NCBI RefSeq assembly: GCF_900110995.1
Contig: NZ_FOJF01000001.1
Coordinates: 2,621,199-2,685,198, forward strand
Direction of reading: 5' to 3'
DNA length: 64,000 nucleotides
Source of the DNA: Chitinophaga sp. YR573
Lineage (GTDB): Bacteria; Bacteroidota; Bacteroidia; Chitinophagales; Chitinophagaceae
Part shown: positions 53,766-61,717 of the stretch, piece after piece
How the letters are laid out: the number at the start of each line of letters is the position of its first letter
Numbering within the stretch: the first letter of the stretch is position 1
Program-made: the position numbers and the translations under genes
The notes under the pieces: model-generated
Told to the model about the DNA's origin: nothing
Seen by the model: only the letters and a program-made list of their open reading frames with translations
The model's database searches: none

Positions 53766-53975
53766 ACTCCATACAGACAGGTGCCAGCTGGTAGTAATTA
53801 ATTGTTGTAACAATAATCATTTCATAATCAATCTGATAAAAAAACTTGCATAATATTGTTGGGTTTTATTTGGAAATGAATTAAGTTAATTTGACATTTG
53901 AAAGTCTGATTACTGCGGAAGAAGGGGTTGACCTGAACTCTCAATTATAACCATCAATCTATTTACAATACTATC

Positions 53976-54440
53976 TTGGATCTGGAAGATTACATAGAAA
54001 GTGGCATTATCGAAAGCTATTTGCTTGGTCTCGCTACCCGCGATGAGGTAGTGATGTTTGAGCGTATGCGGAATATTTATCCCCAGTTGAATGGAGAGAT
54101 CGCCACTATGGAATATAAACTGCAGAGATTGGGAGAAGAGGGTGGTATTGCTCCTCCGGCACAGGTGTGGAACAGAATCGCAGAACGTATTCAGTGGGAA
54201 GAGCCCCCTACTAAAACTGACACCAAACAAAAACAAGGTCACACATACATTATACAGGCTCAGAAGAGGACTATGACTATCAGTATCTGGTGGCGTTGTG
54301 CATTTATTGCTTTATGTGTGATTATTATGGCATTAATAGCCAGTACCTTTTATTTTTATCAGAAATATTCCCAGCTGGAACAGCATCTGCTACAAATATA
54401 TCCTACCTCACAACCAATGAGCCAGCCAGTTGTTAAATAA
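53976..54440 (+). CDS. Anti-sigma factor-like membrane protein, copy 2, TTG start
   Basis: 154 residues, paralogue of the preceding protein (DLEDYIESGIIESYLLGLAT against the same segment of copy 1; MRNIYPQLN against MRKLYPQLN; PPAQVWNRIAERIQW against PPSRLKDRVFQRINW). One membrane segment around residues 108-128. An in-frame TGA at 53934-53936 with no ATG after it forces a TTG start. No sigma gene precedes it; a 210-nt gap separates it from copy 1. Confidence 0.75.
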   Translation: MDLEDYIESGIIESYLLGLATRDEVVMFERMRNIYPQLNGEIATMEYKLQRLGEEGGIAPPAQVWNRIAERIQWEEPPTKTDTKQKQGHTYIIQAQKRTMTISIWWRCAFIALCVIIMALIASTFYFYQKYSQLEQHLLQIYPTSQPMSQPVVK

Positions 54441-54523
54441 CGGAAAGTCTATTTTGGTACATTTCTTGTCTTTCCACATCTTGCGCCGGTAAACGGTTAC
54501 TTAAACATCAAACTATTTTGTAC

Positions 54524-55018
54524 ATGAAACATCTTACACTTGCTATGTTATGCCTGGTGGCGGCATTTTTTACGATATCCTGCAAGACGCAGTCCGCAGC
54601 CGGCACAACACAAAGTATCAGTAAAGGCTCTGTAAAAGGCAGCTGGATTGTAACCGATATCCGTTTTGAAGGTATTCCGGCACATTCTAAAGTGACCGTT
54701 TTTGATCAGGCTTCTTTTGGTTGTTTTAAAGGCAGCCAGTGGGTATTACCATCCAATGCCAATGGTTCTTACACATTATCTTCTACCGACGATGGTTGTA
54801 GTACTGCAACACAGCCAATTGTATGGTCTTTATATAAACTGAATGGTGCAGACATGTTCCAGTTCAAGAAAGTGGGAACCGGTTTGAAGGCAAAGAATGT
54901 AACTGATGGTTACAGAGTTGAAATTAGTTCTCTGAGCAACACTACTATGGAGTGGAAGGCTAGTGTGAATTATGAGGATAAGACTGGTGCTATCATTTAT
55001 ACGCTGCAGCGTAGTTAA
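54524..55018 (+). CDS. Lipocalin-like lipoprotein
   Basis: 164 residues from the ATG at 54524. Lipoprotein signal AMLCLVAAFFTISC; then GSWIVTDIRFEG, FKGSQWVLPSNANGSYTL and a C-terminal Ile-Tyr-Thr-Leu strand typical of the lipocalin_4/lipocalin-like family of Bacteroidota (small beta-barrel). Ligand unknown. May belong to the regulon of the adjacent sigma factor; this is contextual only. Confidence 0.8.
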   Translation: MKHLTLAMLCLVAAFFTISCKTQSAAGTTQSISKGSVKGSWIVTDIRFEGIPAHSKVTVFDQASFGCFKGSQWVLPSNANGSYTLSSTDDGCSTATQPIVWSLYKLNGADMFQFKKVGTGLKAKNVTDGYRVEISSLSNTTMEWKASVNYEDKTGAIIYTLQRS

Positions 55019-55040
55019 TATATCAGTATCTGTTATAAAG

Positions 55041-55082
55041 CGCTTAATGTTTCATGCGATTGCATGCGGCATTAAGCGTTTT
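55041..55082. terminator. Hairpin between lipocalin-like gene and LysR gene
   Basis: CGCTTAATG / CATTAAGCG outer stem with inner CATGC/GCATG and TTTT on the plus side; the right arm covers the LysR stop codon. Confidence 0.6.
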
Positions 55083-55980
55083 GCGTTATAGTACCTGCGT
55101 TCTGACGGGCAAAGCGCATGAACAACTGGGCCAGTTTATCCTGCTGTCCCTGTAGGTGAATGAAATGGAACTTACGTACCAGGCGGAAGTTCTTTACGGG
55201 AAGGATCTTGAATTCCCCGGCTTCCAGTTCCCGCTTTACTGCCTGTAAGGAAAGAAATGCTGCGCAGGGGGCATGATGGAGATATGATTTTATACTTTCA
55301 GTACTACCCATGTACATAGCAATCTGCAAATCTGTTAGTTTGAGCTTAAGGCGTTTGAGTTCATCTGTAATTACCTCCAGTGTACCTGAGCCTTGTTCCC
55401 GCATAAGAAGGGGAATGGTTTTTAAGGTAGCTGCGGTAAGGGGCATATTATCCCCATAAGTATAGTTTACGTTGCCAATGAGGGCTATCTCATCTTTGGC
55501 AAATTCCACGTATTTCAACACCGGATTTTTGGAACGGCCTTCGATGAGGCCCAGCTGAATTGTTTTATCAAAGAGGGCCTGTTCTATTTGTTCTGTATTG
55601 CCGCTCATTAACGAAGCTGTTACATCTGTGTAACGCAGGTTAAACTGTGCGAGTACGGGTGGTATGAAGTATTGTGCGATGGTTGTGCTGGCGCCTAAGG
55701 GAAGCAGGCCGCCCTGGGCATGTTTCAGCTGATTGATCTCGTATTCCAGGTTGCGGTAGCTGGTGAAGATATCATCTGCATGTTTCAGGAGTATCTGACC
55801 GGCGCGGGTTATTTTGATACGGTTACCTATTCGTTCAAACATGGCCATTCCAAGCTGTTGTTCCAGTTCATGGATATGTTTGGTAACGGCTGGCTGAGAG
55901 ATGAATAATTCTTCTGCAGCCTTGGTGAAGCTGAGCCGCCTGGCAACTGTATAGAAAACTTTTAGCCTGAAATCCAACAT
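55072..55980 (-). CDS. LysR family transcriptional regulator
   Basis: 302 residues. N-terminal winged HTH: FYTVARRLSFTKAAEELFISQPAVTKHIHELEQQLG (quoted in part SFTKAAEELFISQPAVTKHI), then a periplasmic-binding-protein-like effector domain (LPLGASTTIAQYFIPPVL; LLMREQGSGT). The effector and target are unknown; the usual divergent partner is missing, since the gene upstream is on the same strand. A TACCTTTA near-box lies just upstream. Confidence 0.92.
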   Translation of the reverse strand: MLDFRLKVFYTVARRLSFTKAAEELFISQPAVTKHIHELEQQLGMAMFERIGNRIKITRAGQILLKHADDIFTSYRNLEYEINQLKHAQGGLLPLGASTTIAQYFIPPVLAQFNLRYTDVTASLMSGNTEQIEQALFDKTIQLGLIEGRSKNPVLKYVEFAKDEIALIGNVNYTYGDNMPLTAATLKTIPLLMREQGSGTLEVITDELKRLKLKLTDLQIAMYMGSTESIKSYLHHAPCAAFLSLQAVKRELEAGEFKILPVKNFRLVRKFHFIHLQGQQDKLAQLFMRFARQNAGTITQNA

Positions 55981-55994
55981 GCGTTAAAGGTACG

Positions 55995-56087
55995 AAATAA
56001 AAAAGTGGAGGCTGACGAGTAAGCCAGTGCAGGGCTTCTGACGTTGATGGTCCGGAAGCACTGACAGAACTTCTTGTCAGCCTCTTT
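55995..56087 (-). terminator. Large structured terminator of the basic repeat protein gene
   Basis: Outer 9-bp stem GAGGCTGAC / GTCAGCCTC encloses a second hairpin (GCTTC/GAAGC, CAGTG/CACTG); on the minus strand it is followed by CCACTTTTTTATTT. Confidence 0.65.
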
Positions 56088-56106
56088 AGAAATTTCCCGT
56101 TAGGGA

Positions 56107-56391
56107 TTATGATTTTTTCTCAGGAGCCTTGTTTGCTTTGTAGCGTTTGTCAGGAGTACCATCTTTTTTCTTTGGTCCTTCTGCTGCTGCAGCTTTGTTT
56201 TCTTTGAAACGTTTGTCAGGCGTACCATCTTTCTTTACTTTAGGAGCAGCGGTAGCCGGAGCAGGTGTAGCAGTTTGCTCAGTTTTTGCTTTCTCCTTCT
56301 TTGCAGGTTTTGCAGGGGCTGCAGGTGTTTGCGCCATAGACACTGATGCGCCTATTAACAATGCGAACATTCCGGTAAGGAACTTTTTCAT
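56107..56391 (-). CDS. Small exported basic protein with two DGTPDKR repeats
   Basis: 94 residues from the ATG at 56391 (an ATG two codons earlier is also possible). Signal peptide KKFLTGMFALLIGASVSMAQ, an Ala/Pro/Lys linker, then two near-identical 15-residue repeats: KKDGTPDKRFKENKA and KKDGTPDKRYKANKA. The repeat resembles the PBCV-type basic adaptor motif (KKDGTPDxRYKxNK), also scattered in Bacteroidota. Function unknown; the charge suggests binding to polyanions at the cell surface. Confidence 0.75.
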   Translation of the reverse strand: MKKFLTGMFALLIGASVSMAQTPAAPAKPAKKEKAKTEQTATPAPATAAPKVKKDGTPDKRFKENKAAAAEGPKKKDGTPDKRYKANKAPEKKS

Positions 56392-56533
56392 AGTCAATTG
56401 ATTTTACTGAAAATTTAAGACTTTTTTCGATTATAGCTGTAGTAGAAATGTGTTATTTATAGCCGTGTTGCAATAGGCTGGTTTACAAGTTATTAAAACG
56501 TAGTTCCCGCAGCTATTTTACGTATAAATACGC

Positions 56534-56564
56534 TTGACAGGGACTATCCGCCCATGTACCTTTG
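56534..56564 (+). promoter_or_regulatory. Plus-strand promoter with no gene downstream
   Basis: TTG (56534-56536), 20-nt spacer, TACCTTTG (56557-56564). Confidence 0.65.
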
Positions 56565-56570
56565 TGTCAC

Positions 56571-56732
56571 ACAATTAAACAATGATATTTCTCTACTAGG
56601 TATAATATATAAAATAACAATTCGATTGTCTGATACTATATAACCCCATTATTGAATCATTTAGTCGTCCGTTAACCTCAAAAAGCACACTGCTGCACAG
56701 GGCTGTTGGAAACAACAGCCCTTATTCTTTTA
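56571..56732 (+). ncRNA. Candidate small RNA of about 160 nt
   Basis: Starts just after an exact -33/-7 promoter and ends at a GAAA-tetraloop terminator. Only a 5-codon ORF lies inside (MIFLY). The next coding gene on the plus strand is far away and ispG is antisense to its 3' end. I recognise no known RNA family. Confidence 0.45.
56699..56732 (+). terminator. Terminator of the candidate small RNA
   Basis: Perfect 10-bp stem AGGGCTGTTG / CAACAGCCCT with GAAA loop and TTATTCTTTT on the plus strand; no T-tract on the minus strand, so it does not suit ispG. Confidence 0.7.
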
Positions 56733-58670
56733 GTTAGTTTCTACCCACATGCCGTTTTCCTTAATCAGGTCTATCAGTTCATTTACAGCTACATCGCTGC
56801 TCAGCCCACGTTTTACTACTTCTTTTCCCCTATAGAGCGTGATCTTTCCTACACCACTGCCTACATAACCGAAGTCAGCATCGGCCATTTCGCCCGGGCC
56901 ATTCACAATACAACCCATGATGGCGATTTTAACGCCTTTGAGGTGATTAGTGACAGCGCGAATTTTGGCGGTAGTCTCCTGCAGGTCGAACAGTGTACGG
57001 CCACAGGAAGGGCAGGAAATGTATTCTGTTTTGGAAATACGGGTGCGGGTGGCCTGTAAGATGCCGAAGGAAATATTATTGAGTAAGTTGTAATCTGTGA
57101 ATTCCGATCCGTTGGCAGTATTTACCAGCCAGAGACCATCACCAAAGCCATCCAGCAGTAAAGCGCCGGCTTCGGTAGCTGCGTGAATCAGTTGTTCGTC
57201 TGCTGTTTCATCTGATGCAAAACACTTCAGGATACAGGGTGTCTGTATGTTGTTGTCCAGCAATGTAATGAAGGCACGGCGGATTTCCGGCATGGCATGC
57301 GTATTGAAAGAGTTCAGACACAGGACTGCTGTAGTATCCGTTTTCAGCTGTGACAGGATCTTTTCCGGAAATTCAACGGCGGTATTAAAGTCGATGAAAT
57401 TGAGAATGGTGGATTTATCCTTTTCCTTCAGGTATTCCATGAGGGAAAGGATAGGCATGTATTTCTCCTTATCCTCACAGGTTTGCCAGATTACATAAGG
57501 CACTATCACTTTTAATGTACCTGGTAATGTGAAGGTTAAGGGTTCGTTCAGGTACAGATAATCAGCGGCAGCATCTGCTATATTCCATTTATCGGTATCT
57601 GCATTGTAGGTGTAACCAATAGCTTTCAGGTGATCTGGTGTGATTACTTCCAGATCGCCAAGATCGGCTACTACTACGGGCACCTGTTTACCGCCAATGT
57701 TATTTACCGCCAGTGTTTCGCGGCGTTTATACGCAAAGGGAGAGTAAGGTACCAGATCTACCGGTGGGATGGGCATATGTCCTTCGCGGGTAGTATATCT
57801 CTTTACGAGATCGCGGCATACGGGTAATTCGAATTCAGGATCTTCGGTGAGGGATACGCGGATGGTATCTCCAATACCGTCTTCCATGAGGGTGCCGATA
57901 CCTACGGCCGATTTGATACGGCCGTCTTCACCGTCGCCGGCTTCTGTTACACCCAGGTGTAGCGGATAAGCATGACCCAGTTCTTCCTGCATGGTGTGAA
58001 TGAGAAGGCGGTAAGCCTGCACCATTACCTGCGGGTTGCTGGACTTCATACTTAATATGATGTTGCGGTAGTTGAGATCTTCGGCGATACGCAGAAATTC
58101 CATAGCGCTTTCTACCATTCCCATGGGGGTATCTCCATAGCGGCTCATGATACGGTCGCTGAGAGAACCATGGTTGGTGCCTATACGCATGGCAGTTCCA
58201 TACTCCTGGCATATTTTTACCAGTGGGGTGAACTGTTTGTGAATACGCTCTATCTCTTCCTGGTATTCACTATCTGTATAAGTAAGTGTTTCGAATTTCT
58301 TTTTGTCTACGTAGTTGCCCGGGTTGATACGTACTTTCTCCACAATGCGGGCTGCAATTTCAGCTGCATTAGGTGTAAAGTGGATATCTGCCACCAGGGG
58401 AGTGGTGTACCCTCTTTTACGTAGTTCATTACGAATCGGGAGGAGGTTTTCTGCTTCCTTTTTACTGGGAGCGGTGATGCGGACCAGTTCTGCTCCCGCT
58501 TCAATGCAACGGATGGCTTGTTCCACGGTACCCAGGGTGTTCATGGTATCCGTGGTGGTCATGGTTTGTATACGTACAGGATTGAAATTACCTATCAGCA
58601 GATCCCCGACTTTTACTTCTAAAGTGGCCAACCGCTTATACTCCGTCAATGAATTACTATATAGCTGCAT
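56730..58670 (-). CDS. ispG: 4-hydroxy-3-methylbut-2-enyl diphosphate synthase, long form
   Basis: 646 residues. N-terminal TIM barrel (VKVGDLLIGNFNPVRIQTMTTTDT in part), C-terminal reductase domain with the 4Fe-4S ligands in SCPSCGRTL and MGCIVNGPGE (two Cys, Cys and Glu). The roughly 260-residue insert relative to E. coli IspG (372) is the extra A* domain found in plants, Chlamydia and Bacteroidota. Penultimate steps of the MEP isoprenoid pathway. Confidence 0.96.
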   Translation of the reverse strand: MQLYSNSLTEYKRLATLEVKVGDLLIGNFNPVRIQTMTTTDTMNTLGTVEQAIRCIEAGAELVRITAPSKKEAENLLPIRNELRKRGYTTPLVADIHFTPNAAEIAARIVEKVRINPGNYVDKKKFETLTYTDSEYQEEIERIHKQFTPLVKICQEYGTAMRIGTNHGSLSDRIMSRYGDTPMGMVESAMEFLRIAEDLNYRNIILSMKSSNPQVMVQAYRLLIHTMQEELGHAYPLHLGVTEAGDGEDGRIKSAVGIGTLMEDGIGDTIRVSLTEDPEFELPVCRDLVKRYTTREGHMPIPPVDLVPYSPFAYKRRETLAVNNIGGKQVPVVVADLGDLEVITPDHLKAIGYTYNADTDKWNIADAAADYLYLNEPLTFTLPGTLKVIVPYVIWQTCEDKEKYMPILSLMEYLKEKDKSTILNFIDFNTAVEFPEKILSQLKTDTTAVLCLNSFNTHAMPEIRRAFITLLDNNIQTPCILKCFASDETADEQLIHAATEAGALLLDGFGDGLWLVNTANGSEFTDYNLLNNISFGILQATRTRISKTEYISCPSCGRTLFDLQETTAKIRAVTNHLKGVKIAIMGCIVNGPGEMADADFGYVGSGVGKITLYRGKEVVKRGLSSDVAVNELIDLIKENGMWVETN

Positions 58671-58714
58671 AAATAATGTTCGAGAATATTATGGAGCAAA
58701 GGTAACGAATTGAA

Positions 58715-59512
58715 TTACCAATCTTTCTCTACCTGTACTGCCTGGCCTTTTGCCTTTTTCATTTTATCCTGCAGTTTATTTTCTTCCTGACCCAATGCCT
58801 GTAATAAACGTTCAGCTTCCTGTTTGTTTAATTTACTTGGCTGTGGCTCTGGTTTCTGATCCTGCTGATCTTTGTCTTTATCTTTATTTTTATCCTTATC
58901 CTGGTCCTGTTTATCCTTGTTCTGCTGATCTTTATTCTTGTTCTGATCCTGCTTATCCTTGTCTTTCTGGTCTTTGTTATCCTTATTGTCTTTGTTCTGA
59001 TCCTTGTTTTTCTGGTCTTTATTCTTGTCTTTATTATCCTTGTTATCACCTCCACCGCCTTGCTGCTGTTTCTTTAGCATGGCCTGCGCATAGGCCAGAT
59101 TGTAACGGGCCTGTTCATCGGTAGGGTTCATTTTCAGTGCTTCTTTATAGGCTTTAATGCTCTCTTCCCATTTCTTTCCTTCCATGAAGGTGTTGCCTAT
59201 ATTGTAGCTGGCGTCTGCCTTCTCCTGTTTATTGGGAGCCAGTTTGAAGCTGTTTGCATACTGGGTGCGGGCATCGTCATACCGTTTTTGTTCATAGAGG
59301 GAGTTACCCAGGTTATATCGTCCTTCTACGGACTGCTGGTTTACTTCCAATGCCTTTTTATAATTGGCTTCCGCATCGGTGTACTGTTTCTGCTGATACA
59401 GTTCGTTTCCTTTACGGATATATTTATTGCCGGTTTGAGCAAAAGCGCTGCTTCCAAGGCATATTAAGGTGCCTGCCAGTATAGTCTTATAAGTTAATTG
59501 TACTGTACTCAT
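58715..59512 (-). CDS. batC: BatC-like TPR protein
   Basis: 265 residues with a signal peptide. Three TPR repeats (GNELYQQKQYTDAEANYKKAL, about 32-52; VEGRYNLGNSLYEQKRYDDA; ASYNIGNTFMEGKKW) then a tract of about 70 residues (about 155-225) made almost only of Lys, Asp, Asn and Gln, and a C-terminal helix. Bat proteins were described as Bacteroides aerotolerance factors. Overlaps batB by 4 nt (ATGA), so coupled to it. batA, batD, batE and moxR are not adjacent. Confidence 0.88.
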   Translation of the reverse strand: MSTVQLTYKTILAGTLICLGSSAFAQTGNKYIRKGNELYQQKQYTDAEANYKKALEVNQQSVEGRYNLGNSLYEQKRYDDARTQYANSFKLAPNKQEKADASYNIGNTFMEGKKWEESIKAYKEALKMNPTDEQARYNLAYAQAMLKKQQQGGGGDNKDNKDKNKDQKNKDQNKDNKDNKDQKDKDKQDQNKNKDQQNKDKQDQDKDKNKDKDKDQQDQKPEPQPSKLNKQEAERLLQALGQEENKLQDKMKKAKGQAVQVEKDW

Positions 59513-60543
59513 GGTTTTTCTGTAGCTGTAACAACGTTTACACGGGTCTTACGTCTGATTTCAGGAATAAAAAACTCTGCTACCAGTAAGAGCGCACTTA
59601 TTGCCAGGAAATACTGGTAGTAGCTGTTGTAGTCTGTGAAAATATTTTCGCCAAATTCTTTCTGTTCCATACTGTCTATTTTACGGACCAGGGAATTCAC
59701 TACTTCTTCTGTGTTGTTATCCAGGTGTTCGTAGATACCTCTGCCTGCGGAGGCAATGGATTTCAGTTCTTCTTCATTCAACCTGGAGATAACGGTATTC
59801 CCTTCTTTATCTTTTTTGAAGGTACCGGTTTCCGGATCAGGAAGCGGGGAACCGGTAGGAGAACCAATACCTATTGTATTGATCACTACTCCGTTATCAA
59901 AGGCCGCATTTGCCCTGGATATAGCGGCTTCATCATGATCTTCCCCATCGGAGATGATAATGAGCGATTTATGTTTGCGTTCTTTTTTATTGAATGCATC
60001 ATCACTGACCTGGATAGCCTGACCGATGGCGGTACCCTGTGTAGGGATCATATCGGGGCTGACAGTGGTAAGGTACATTTTTGCGGCAGAGTAGTCGATA
60101 GTGAGCGGCATCTGCAGGTATGCGTTACCGGCAAATACAACGAGACCTACGCGGTCGTTATCGAGTTTGTCTACCAGCTTGGAAATGAGTTGTTTGGCGC
60201 GGGTGAGACGATCGGGTTTCACGTCTCCTGCCAGCATACTTTTACTTACGTCCAGGGCTATAACCACGTCCACACCTTTACGGGTGATCTTTTCCATGCG
60301 GCTGCCTTTCTGCATATTGGCCAATCCCAATACGCCGAAGAAGAATGCGAGGAAAATAAGCAGGAAGCGGAGAACAAAACGGTGGCGGGAGTAACCGGTA
60401 AAGAGTTTTTCTACCAGTACAGGGTCTCCCAGTTTACGGACAGAGCGGCGTTTCCACCAGGAGATACTGATAAATGCAAGTTGTAATACCAGCAACAATG
60501 CCAGTGCCCATAAATATTCACTATGCTGAAAGCGTAACATCAT
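59509..60543 (-). CDS. batB: BatB-like VWA domain membrane protein
   Basis: 344 residues. Two N-terminal membrane segments, a von Willebrand A domain with the MIDAS motif DVSKSMLAGD, DRVGLVVFAGNAYLQMPLT, IIISDGEDHDEAA, and a C-terminal membrane anchor (FLAISALLLVAEFFIPE). BatB interacts with BatA/BatC at the inner membrane. A TATATTTG -7 box lies 46 nt upstream, so it begins its own transcript here without batA. Confidence 0.9.
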   Translation of the reverse strand: MMLRFQHSEYLWALALLLVLQLAFISISWWKRRSVRKLGDPVLVEKLFTGYSRHRFVLRFLLIFLAFFFGVLGLANMQKGSRMEKITRKGVDVVIALDVSKSMLAGDVKPDRLTRAKQLISKLVDKLDNDRVGLVVFAGNAYLQMPLTIDYSAAKMYLTTVSPDMIPTQGTAIGQAIQVSDDAFNKKERKHKSLIIISDGEDHDEAAISRANAAFDNGVVINTIGIGSPTGSPLPDPETGTFKKDKEGNTVISRLNEEELKSIASAGRGIYEHLDNNTEEVVNSLVRKIDSMEQKEFGENIFTDYNSYYQYFLAISALLLVAEFFIPEIRRKTRVNVVTATEKP

Positions 60544-60588
60544 CCTATTCAGGTTTCAATAAATGTGTCTTGTAGGAAAGACAAAGAT

Positions 60589-60596
60589 CAAATATA
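60589..60596 (-). promoter_or_regulatory. -7 box of batB
   Basis: TATATTTG on the minus strand; a CTG at 60616-60618 sits 19 nt away where TTG would be. Confidence 0.5.
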
Positions 60597-60704
60597 AATT
60601 TTTTAGTACGTTTTACAGTATGTAAAGGTTGGGATTTAGGAGTTTTTTAACGTAGCGTGGGTTTTTGGAGATAGTTGACTGGAACAATTAACTTAGGATC
60701 AGGG

Positions 60705-60743
60705 GAATAGCCCATAGTTGCGTAAGTCAACTATGGGCTGTTC
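60705..60743. terminator. Hairpin after the beta-lactamase gene
   Basis: Perfect 12-bp stem AGCCCATAGTTG / CAACTATGGGCT extended by four more pairs; 7-nt loop; poor T-tract. Confidence 0.6.
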
Positions 60744-60748
60744 TAATA

Positions 60749-61543
60749 TTATTCTATATATCCGGCTTCGGTGAGAATGCTTTTGAGGATGTTCATCCGA
60801 ACGGTGCGCATGTCGGTCTTCGGATTTTCTGATTCTATGTTCAGGACGAAAAAGGTGGGCAGGCCATTTTTTTCTATCCATCCGGTTATCCATCCGATCT
60901 GTTTCTTACCTACTGTACCCCATCCGGTTTTGTAGCTCAGTTCATATTGAGGCGTTTTCTCCATCAGCATTACGCTACGTACGGTTTGCATGGTCAATTT
61001 ATGGAAAGGGAGCTGGTCGAAATAAAGTTTCTTGACAAAGCCAAGTTCTTCGTCTGGGGAGATCTGCAAGGTATTATCTACCCAGAAGGTATCTATCTTG
61101 CTGATCTTCATGTTGCCATATTTAACAGTGTCCAGCCATTTCTGCATGACAGGTTTTGTAATGCGACGGGCTACTTCCTGGTAATAGGGAAATGAAGACA
61201 GGCGGAATGCCTGGTTCATACTGAGAGAACGGTTGATCTCTTCACGTGAGCGGACAATACCATCCCAGGGAATTACCATGGAAGTGTCTTTGATGACACC
61301 GGTTTCAAGTCCTACCAGGGAGTTGAAGATCTTGAAAGTAGAGGCGGGGAGGAAACGTTCTTTAGCTCTGTCTAAGTTGTATACGCCAAAAGTACCCTTG
61401 CCGTTATCAAACAGCATAAAACATCCTTCTACTTTGTATTGGGTAAAATACTTTTCCCAGGACGGTTGTACTTTAACATTATTTGGTGCGCAGGCATTTG
61501 CCAGTATGGCAACCAGGAAGAGCATCCAGCCAGTGAGTTTCAT
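60749..61543 (-). CDS. Class D (OXA-type) beta-lactamase, lipoprotein
   Basis: 264 residues. Lipobox-like ILANAC (Cys18). Active-site motifs in OXA order: STFK (Ser68, carbamylated Lys71), SSF at 116-118 (normally S-x-V), YGN (142-144), FWVDN (Trp154 position), and KTG (205-207). The Phe in place of Val of the second motif lies next to the carbamylated Lys and could change activity. Class D enzymes hydrolyse penicillins or act as sensors; chromosomal members are widespread in Bacteroidota. Single gene with its own promoter. Confidence 0.92.
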   Translation of the reverse strand: MKLTGWMLFLVAILANACAPNNVKVQPSWEKYFTQYKVEGCFMLFDNGKGTFGVYNLDRAKERFLPASTFKIFNSLVGLETGVIKDTSMVIPWDGIVRSREEINRSLSMNQAFRLSSFPYYQEVARRITKPVMQKWLDTVKYGNMKISKIDTFWVDNTLQISPDEELGFVKKLYFDQLPFHKLTMQTVRSVMLMEKTPQYELSYKTGWGTVGKKQIGWITGWIEKNGLPTFFVLNIESENPKTDMRTVRMNILKSILTEAGYIE

Positions 61544-61565
61544 TGCAGATCTTTTTTTGATGCTG

Positions 61566-61573
61566 CAAAAGTA
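61566..61573 (-). promoter_or_regulatory. -7 box of the class D beta-lactamase gene
   Basis: TACTTTTG on the minus strand, 22 nt before the ATG; no clear -33 box. Confidence 0.45.
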
Positions 61574-61627
61574 GCTTTTTAGGTGTTAAAGTGCGCGGTT
61601 AACATGCTTCAACTATGCTTCAGGTAT

Positions 61628-61671
61628 GACGGAGACAGGAAGGAGAGAGGACGGAGATAGGAAGGAGGGTA
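61628..61671 (+). repeat. Tandem 22-bp purine-rich repeat (two copies)
   Basis: GACGGAGACAGGAAGGAG.. and GACGGAGATAGGAAGGAG.., 18 of 22 positions equal, almost pure purine on the plus strand. Lies between the kbl end and the beta-lactamase promoter. Confidence 0.7.
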
Positions 61672-61676
61672 GTATG

Positions 61677-61704
61677 AAGCCCGACCGGAAACCCGGCCGG
61701 ACTT
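61677..61704 (-). terminator. Hairpin after kbl
   Basis: 12-bp GC-rich stem AAGCCCGACCGG / CCGGCCGGACTT (two G-U on the RNA), AAAC loop; weak T-tract. Confidence 0.6.
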
Positions 61705-61717
61705 CTTTAAGGTTGGT

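Noticed and set aside
58750..59124. Tyr/Pro/Cys-rich plus-strand ORF over batC
   Set aside because: Antisense of the Lys/Asp/Asn/Gln tract; no independent support.
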